NCBI GenBank assembly: GCA_903872345.1
Contig: CAIQKM010000055.1
Location: 1 to 64,000, forward strand
Source of the DNA: an uncultured Verrucomicrobia subdivision 3 bacterium
GTDB lineage: Bacteria > Verrucomicrobiota > Verrucomicrobiia > Limisphaerales > UBA11358
Length of the DNA: 64,000 nucleotides
Direction of reading: 5' to 3'
A model generated the notes under the pieces. It was not told where the DNA came from, made no database searches, and was given only the letters and a program-made list of their open reading frames with translations. Position 1 is the stretch's first letter. The number at the start of each line of letters is the position of its first letter. Both the position numbers and the translations under genes were made by a program. Positions 58,824 through 64,000 of the stretch are shown piece by piece.

Positions 58824-61800
58824 TCATTGTGATGATTCGGGGAAGAAAATATGTCCCCAACTTCCGCCGGTTCCTTTTTTGCCAGTAGTCCAATTGGCAT
58901 ATTTTATATGGGGCAAGTAGTTGCCAACCTCTGGCTCGGCTGGTTGAACCTGAAACCAATTTTTTACACCAGCCGGAGGACTGGCATAAGGTTGGCCAGC
59001 GACAGCTTCTGGTAACTCGACTGCATCTGGCATAGCTTGTTGAATCATTGCACGCGCCTCTTCCAACGAGGAAGTCATTATATCAAATTTTCCCGGGGCG
59101 GCAATGCCGGCTATAGCGCGCCGAAATTCGTTGTTTAGCATTGCGCCAGGCCCCATGCCAGCAATTTGTCCGTTCGGCATGAGTTCACCCGGAACGAATG
59201 TATCCTTTACGGCCACAAAAGCGGGCATGCGAACAGTGGGCAGTTGTATTCCTTTGGCAAAGTTGAAACCGCCATAAGCAAAGGCTGCCGAGTTGATAAA
59301 ACTCACGGTCGCGCCACCGGCGGAGTTCATGCGCTGTTGGTAATTCAAGTTGTTGCCCAACGAATAGGGATTCAACGAAAGGCCGTAACCGGCTTCGTAG
59401 CCGCCAGCAAACGCTCCCCATAACGGGTTGATCGTCGCATTGGCCGCATTGAACGCATTGCCGTCTTGAACCTGCAAGTTCGCATGGTAAAGGTTGGCTA
59501 GTGCCTGACTATTCGCATTGAGGCTGTCAATGAAAGGCTGGGCACGCTCCGCGCCCATGTCTGCCTGTTTGGTATTACCCATCAACCGCATCATGCCCGC
59601 ATATTGGACTTGCGAATTCGCCCCCATGGCGGAACCGATTTCCTTCATGACGGATTTCGCATCACTGGCCAGGTTGTTGTAAACCGCTTTGCTAAACAGG
59701 CCGTTCGGGTCGAAGTAGTCAGCCGGGTCGCCCCCGCAGAAGCTGTATCCGTTGGGGTCGCCATCGTTCCACATGGGGTCATAGGTAAGCCACTGGCCGG
59801 AAACAGGGTCATAGTCGCGCATTCCAAGGTGGTAATAACCGGTCACGTCCACCTCCCGTCCGTGCCAGACGGCCGATTTTGTGAAGTCCACGCCGTTGCC
59901 GAAGGCCACCGGAGTGTAACCGGGCACGGAACCATAGGCCGCCTGCCGTGCCAGCGTCCAGGAGGCCACGCCGTTCGTCACCTCGGCCAGCACGTTGCCC
60001 CGCGCATCGCTGATGTTGGGATTGAACGTATTGATGTACGGCGACACGCCTTCAAAGCCGCCTGTGCCATTAAGTCCGCCAAACACCCCGTTGGCATCCG
60101 GCCCGTACAGTTTCCAGACAGTCTGGATGCTGGGCGATGTCCCCGCTTGCAGGAATTCGGTTTCGGGCGCGGAACTGAGCGTCAACCCCAGTTCAAGGAA
60201 CTGCGCCTGCGGGTCATAATACGAATTGAGCGTCTGCGGCGGAACTGTTGACGGCACTCCGTTTGAAACGAGGGTGGTGATAGTGGCGATCCGCCGGTCT
60301 AATCCGTCATACACCGCCGACCAGTTGAAACCGTAATTGTTGGTGTTACGCATCATCACCAGCCGCAACCGGCCCTTGGCGTCATACGAAAGGAACTGGG
60401 TGCGATTGGTTGAGCCGCTGGCATTGCGGTAAACGCGGTTGGTGACGTTTCCGCTAAAGTCGTAGGAATCGAACGTGACCTGATTCGTGATCGAATTCGT
60501 GAAAGTGTTGGTTGCCCAAGCGGTGTAAAAACCGCTGGGATGCAACGCGCTTACTTTCAACTGGTGCATCCCCTGCGATAGTTCGATGAACGTGCGCCAC
60601 TGCATGTTGTTGGTGCCGACATCCAGAATTTGAATCGGCTGGTTGTCCAGCCAGGCGGACAGCGTGGATTGGCCGTTGACGTTGCCGTAAGCCAGAAACC
60701 CGATGGCGTTGTTCGTCTCGGTGTTGACGCGGGAGAACGCGTCGGGAATGCCGCTCCACCACAGGCCGAAGCTGGCACCGATCGGGCCATCGGTTGTTAA
60801 CGCGCCGGGGCCGCCCGCCACGCCACGGTCATAGACAAAGGAGTTCGTCCAGGTGGTGCTGGCATTGAGGTTCAACTGCTCCTGCGTCAGACGGCGGCTC
60901 AAATTCGCATACGCATAGACGCGGTTATCGGTGAAATCCCCCCGCACCAAAGTATGGTTGGTTAACAGTCCGTCCCCCGACCATGCCAGCGTTTCGCCTA
61001 ATTGCGGCAGGGTGTTAACCGTGGTGGCGATGGTTAACGGACGGCCTTCGCCGTCGCGCGAAGTGACGGCCGTGTTCCGGCCATGCACCAGGCGGTTGGT
61101 CAGCAATCCGGCGGTGTTATAGCTGTACGTTCCGTTGGCGGTGGGGTTGCTGGCGTAGATGAGCGAGCCATCGGCCTGCCAGGCGTAGCCATAGCTTGCG
61201 CCGCCGACATTCAAAGCGCTGCGCCGTCCGGTGGCATCCCAACTCTGACTGGCACCGTAGGAGAAGGCGCCGCCATTGACCGATTCGGTCGCCATCTGGC
61301 CATACGGGTCAAACGTGCGCTGCACCGATGTCGTCGGGCCGGTGTTGGTGCTGGCGAATTGCTCGGAATAGTTGGTGACGTAACCGCGAGGATCATATTG
61401 CCAGGCGGTGGTGAGGTTCTGTTCCGGGAGCAGGCCGGTGGCGGCCTGGCTGGTGACGCGGAACCGGTCGTCGTAGGAATACGCGTTCGTGGTGAGGCGT
61501 CCGTCAATCCGGGTTTGGAGCAGGCCGGCGAACGGGCTGCCCCCGGCGAAGTAGGCATAGGCGTTGGTGCGGGTGCCGGAGGTGCCGCTCACCAGCCAGT
61601 CTTTCAGCTTCTGCCCGGCATTGTTGTAGGATGCCAGCATTTGCACGTTTGGCGCAGTGCCGGGCAGCGTGCGGTTGGTGAGATTGCCCATGGCGTCATA
61701 CGCGTAGGTGGTGAAAGCGTTGTCCCGGTCATATTTGGCAACCAATCGGTTTAGTCCGTCATACGCGAAGGTGGCGGTAGTCCAGGTGGTGATGGTTCCG

Positions 61801-64000
61801 CCGGCGGACGAGTCATGCTGTTGGACAACCAGGTTTCCGGCGAGGTCGTACTGGTTCAAATTGAACTCGCTTACGCCCGGCGACGGATAGGCGATAGAGA
61901 GAACGTTCTGCCCGTCGTTGTCGGCGTACACGGTGTTGACGATTGCGCCGCTGCCCGCGCCGTTGGTAACGGTGACGCTGGAAAAATCGGGCGCGTAGGC
62001 CAGAGAGCTTTGGCGGATGAGTGCGCCGGTTGCGCCGAACAGCTTCGTTTGGGTCACGCGCCCGAGGGCGTCGAACCATGACACGGCGGCTTCTCCCGCC
62101 GCGTTGATGTTGGTGGTCACCAAACCGGCGGCGTCATAGAAATTGGTGCCGGCCTGTTGCAACACATTGGTGACATACGAAAGCGGCCCGCCCGGATTGA
62201 TCCCTTGCGGCAGGACGCTGACCGTGACGATGGCCGGGCCGGCGGTGGCCTTGACCCGGTTCAAACCGTCATAAACAGTGGTGAAAGCGTTGCCGCCCTC
62301 GTCCACCCGCCGGATGACATTCCCGCGCCGGTCCAGCCGGACGGAGTTGGTCGCCTCCGGCGTGCCGGCGGCGGAATAGAAGACATGGGTAATGATGCGG
62401 TTGGCATCATCATACGTTGTCTGCCAGTACGCGCCGTTGGACTGAACTTCGCGCTTGATGCGGCCATCCAAGTAATACCGCCAGGCATTGGTCGAACCGT
62501 CCGGGTAAACGCTTAACTTCGGAAGCCCGTTGGTCGTGTACAGGTTGGTGGTGACGCCGCCCAGCGCATTGGTGTAATACGCCACCAGGCCGCCGGGTTC
62601 GTAGGCAAACCCCTCGCTGCTCAAAAGCGTGGTGCCGTTGGTGTCGAGGTGCTGCCGCTGGACGAGCTGGCCTAGGGCATCCCACCGGTTGGTGGTCATC
62701 GCCCCGCGCGGGTCAACGGTGAGCAACAGGTTGCCGAACTTGTCGAATTGGCAGGAGGTTTGGGCGTAGAGATTGTTACCGGCGGGCGCTTCCAAGCCGG
62801 TGCCGTCCGCCTTGGCCTCCGCCCGCCAGCGGATGTCCGTCGTCAGCCTTCCGGCTCCGTCGTAATCATGCCACTGGTAATCCGCCGGGTTGGAACGCGG
62901 GCCTTGATACCATTGCAGCTCGCCGTTCTCGTTGTAATAGGCGAATTCCGAAAACATCGGCACGGACTGGCCGGCGGCGAACACTTCGTGGCCGGTCGGA
63001 CGCCGCATGGCGTCAAAGCTGAATTCCGAAGTCTGGCCGGCGGCATCCGTCCGCTGGATGACATCGCCCTGGTCGTCACAGGTGAAATAATTCGTCACCG
63101 CCGGGTCGCCGGTGCCGGTGAACTGCACGGACTGCGTCAGGTAGCCCCGTCCGTCAAAGCTCCATTGATTGGTCGCGGCATCCGGCGAATTGACGGCAAT
63201 AATTTCCTGTTGAAGCACGCCCAAGGCCACGTTCGTCAGCGTGAGATTCCCATTCACGACCACGTTGGTCACGTTGCCGTAGGCAAACTGGTTCGTTGCC
63301 GTCGGGGTGCCGCCGGGGGCGAAGATCACATATTGCGGCAGGTAGGGATACTGCGGGTGATACGCGGTCTGCACCGAATTGCCCGCCGGGTCGGTGATTT
63401 GCACGGGCAGGTTGTTGGCATTGTAGCTTGCCGTGTTGGTGGCGTATTGCAGGGTGCCGTCGCCGGTGAGGTCGCCCCATGAATAGGCGTTGGTCAGGTT
63501 CCCATGGCTGTCGTATTGGTACTGCGTCCACAGGCCGCGCTTGTCTCGCGTCTGATACAGGCTGCGCGGATAGCCGGGCGCGGTCGCGTTGTCGGCATAC
63601 CAGGTTTGGATGACCTTCTGGCCAAGCTGATCCGTGTTGGTCGTGACCATGCTGTTGGTGTAGTCGTACCGGCAGGTGTTGCCGTTGACATCCTGGATGA
63701 CGGTGTAGCCGCTGACGAAGTTCGTGTAGGAATTGGTGATGCTGAAATTGTTCGCGTAGGTGAAGATGGCGTTGGTGTACAGATTCAAATCCGTGCCCAC
63801 GGTGGCCAACTGGTTGGTGACCCGCCGTTGACTGTCATAGATGTTTTCCAGGACGCGCCCGTCCGGCTTGAATTCCTCGACCAGCAGGTGGGTGGAATCC
63901 ACATACGTCGTGCCGCTGTTGGTGTACTGCGTGTGCTGATATTCGTACGTCTCCTCCGAGCCGTCCGGGCGCACTGCCAAAACGAGGTCGCCGAAATCGT
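58824..64000 (-). CDS. Rhs/YD-repeat polymorphic toxin, 5' end cut by the window edge
   Basis: At least 1724 residues; the frame stays open to 64000, so the N-terminus is missing. Tandem YD repeats ('YDGLNRLVAKYDRDNAFTTY', 'YDAMGNLTNRTLPG' and many like them) run through the first 1350 residues, forming the toxin-enclosing shell. The Rhs core box is at about 1375-1420: 'YHLGMRDYDPVSGQWLTYDP...NGYSFCGGDPADYFDPNGL'. The roughly 300 residues after it are the variable tip, ending 'PHIKYANWTTGKKGTGGSWGHIFFP', the likely toxin domain. I cannot name the toxin fold. The candidate immunity gene follows after 6 bp. Confidence 0.93.
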   Translation of the reverse strand, partial: DFGDLVLAVRPDGSEETYEYQHTQYTNSGTTYVDSTHLLVEEFKPDGRVLENIYDSQRRVTNQLATVGTDLNLYTNAIFTYANNFSITNSYTNFVSGYTVIQDVNGNTCRYDYTNSMVTTNTDQLGQKVIQTWYADNATAPGYPRSLYQTRDKRGLWTQYQYDSHGNLTNAYSWGDLTGDGTLQYATNTASYNANNLPVQITDPAGNSVQTAYHPQYPYLPQYVIFAPGGTPTATNQFAYGNVTNVVVNGNLTLTNVALGVLQQEIIAVNSPDAATNQWSFDGRGYLTQSVQFTGTGDPAVTNYFTCDDQGDVIQRTDAAGQTSEFSFDAMRRPTGHEVFAAGQSVPMFSEFAYYNENGELQWYQGPRSNPADYQWHDYDGAGRLTTDIRWRAEAKADGTGLEAPAGNNLYAQTSCQFDKFGNLLLTVDPRGAMTTNRWDALGQLVQRQHLDTNGTTLLSSEGFAYEPGGLVAYYTNALGGVTTNLYTTNGLPKLSVYPDGSTNAWRYYLDGRIKREVQSNGAYWQTTYDDANRIITHVFYSAAGTPEATNSVRLDRRGNVIRRVDEGGNAFTTVYDGLNRVKATAGPAIVTVSVLPQGINPGGPLSYVTNVLQQAGTNFYDAAGLVTTNINAAGEAAVSWFDALGRVTQTKLFGATGALIRQSSLAYAPDFSSVTVTNGAGSGAIVNTVYADNDGQNVLSIAYPSPGVSEFNLNQYDLAGNLVVQQHDSSAGGTITTWTTATFAYDGLNRLVAKYDRDNAFTTYAYDAMGNLTNRTLPGTAPNVQMLASYNNAGQKLKDWLVSGTSGTRTNAYAYFAGGSPFAGLLQTRIDGRLTTNAYSYDDRFRVTSQAATGLLPEQNLTTAWQYDPRGYVTNYSEQFASTNTGPTTSVQRTFDPYGQMATESVNGGAFSYGASQSWDATGRRSALNVGGASYGYAWQADGSLIYASNPTANGTYSYNTAGLLTNRLVHGRNTAVTSRDGEGRPLTIATTVNTLPQLGETLAWSGDGLLTNHTLVRGDFTDNRVYAYANLSRRLTQEQLNLNASTTWTNSFVYDRGVAGGPGALTTDGPIGASFGLWWSGIPDAFSRVNTETNNAIGFLAYGNVNGQSTLSAWLDNQPIQILDVGTNNMQWRTFIELSQGMHQLKVSALHPSGFYTAWATNTFTNSITNQVTFDSYDFSGNVTNRVYRNASGSTNRTQFLSYDAKGRLRLVMMRNTNNYGFNWSAVYDGLDRRIATITTLVSNGVPSTVPPQTLNSYYDPQAQFLELGLTLSSAPETEFLQAGTSPSIQTVWKLYGPDANGVFGGLNGTGGFEGVSPYINTFNPNISDARGNVLAEVTNGVASWTLARQAAYGSVPGYTPVAFGNGVDFTKSAVWHGREVDVTGYYHLGMRDYDPVSGQWLTYDPMWNDGDPNGYSFCGGDPADYFDPNGLFSKAVYNNLASDAKSVMKEIGSAMGANSQVQYAGMMRLMGNTKQADMGAERAQPFIDSLNANSQALANLYHANLQVQDGNAFNAANATINPLWGAFAGGYEAGYGLSLNPYSLGNNLNYQQRMNSAGGATVSFINSAAFAYGGFNFAKGIQLPTVRMPAFVAVKDTFVPGELMPNGQIAGMGPGAMLNNEFRRAIAGIAAPGKFDIMTSSLEEARAMIQQAMPDAVELPEAVAGQPYASPPAGVKNWFQVQPAEPEVGNYLPHIKYANWTTGKKGTGGSWGHIFFPESSQ

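Overview
The window reads as a high-GC Gram-negative genome, most likely a member of the Verrucomicrobiota. This is inferred from several things together: a PEP-CTERM protein, large secreted proteins ending in a shared 'YQVQ...NW...FYRL' type tail, palindromic intergenic repeats of the GTAGCxxxx type, S53 peptidases and flotillin/NfeD genes. No rRNA, confident tRNA or CRISPR array is present, so the taxonomic call is an inference.

Positions 1-29.8 kb look like ordinary chromosome. In order they hold a possible PD-(D/E)XK nuclease-fold protein, an M48 metalloprotease, an FHA/zinc-cluster membrane protein, a rhodanese, a GFO/IDH/MocA oxidoreductase, an RluA-type pseudouridine synthase, a DsbD plus redoxin pair, the E2 and E3 subunits of a 2-oxoacid dehydrogenase, two tandem secreted S53 peptidases, a small HTH protein, and an NfeD-flotillin pair. 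These are followed by three small PLDc_N-type membrane proteins, a DUF2500/zinc-ribbon protein, a beta-carbonic anhydrase and a 1641-residue secreted polysaccharide-lyase-like protein. Palindromic repeats (2988-3137, 4495-4636, 22206-22282, 24806-24833) sit between these genes.

From about 30.3 kb to the right edge the content is that of a mobilisable element or integrated plasmid. It has a coupling-protein ATPase with an adjacent membrane protein, an excisionase-like HTH protein, a MobF (TrwC-like) relaxase-helicase, ParA with a putative ribbon-helix-helix partner, a DNA methyltransferase, a DUF6573 protein, a 1677-residue DarB-like methylase-helicase, a replication-initiator-like protein with iteron-like repeats, a SymE-like toxin, and an Rhs protein followed by a candidate immunity gene. 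A pseudopilin-like protein, a PEP-CTERM protein and a 1053-residue repeat protein lie inside the same stretch as cargo. No integrase and no type IV secretion channel genes lie in the window, so the element probably extends beyond it or depends on a helper.

The most unusual structure is in 39.3-46.6 kb. A two-hairpin motif occurs three times, each time directly 3' of a minus-strand gene (40241-40314, 41851-41920, 46461-46532). Its stems are kept by compensatory changes. Two near-identical leaders of about 420 bp (41351-41770 and 43431-43851) precede different genes and include the first 26 codons of both. Together these give repeated 'leader - cargo genes - 3' structured element' units, a cassette-like layout I do not recognise as a described system.
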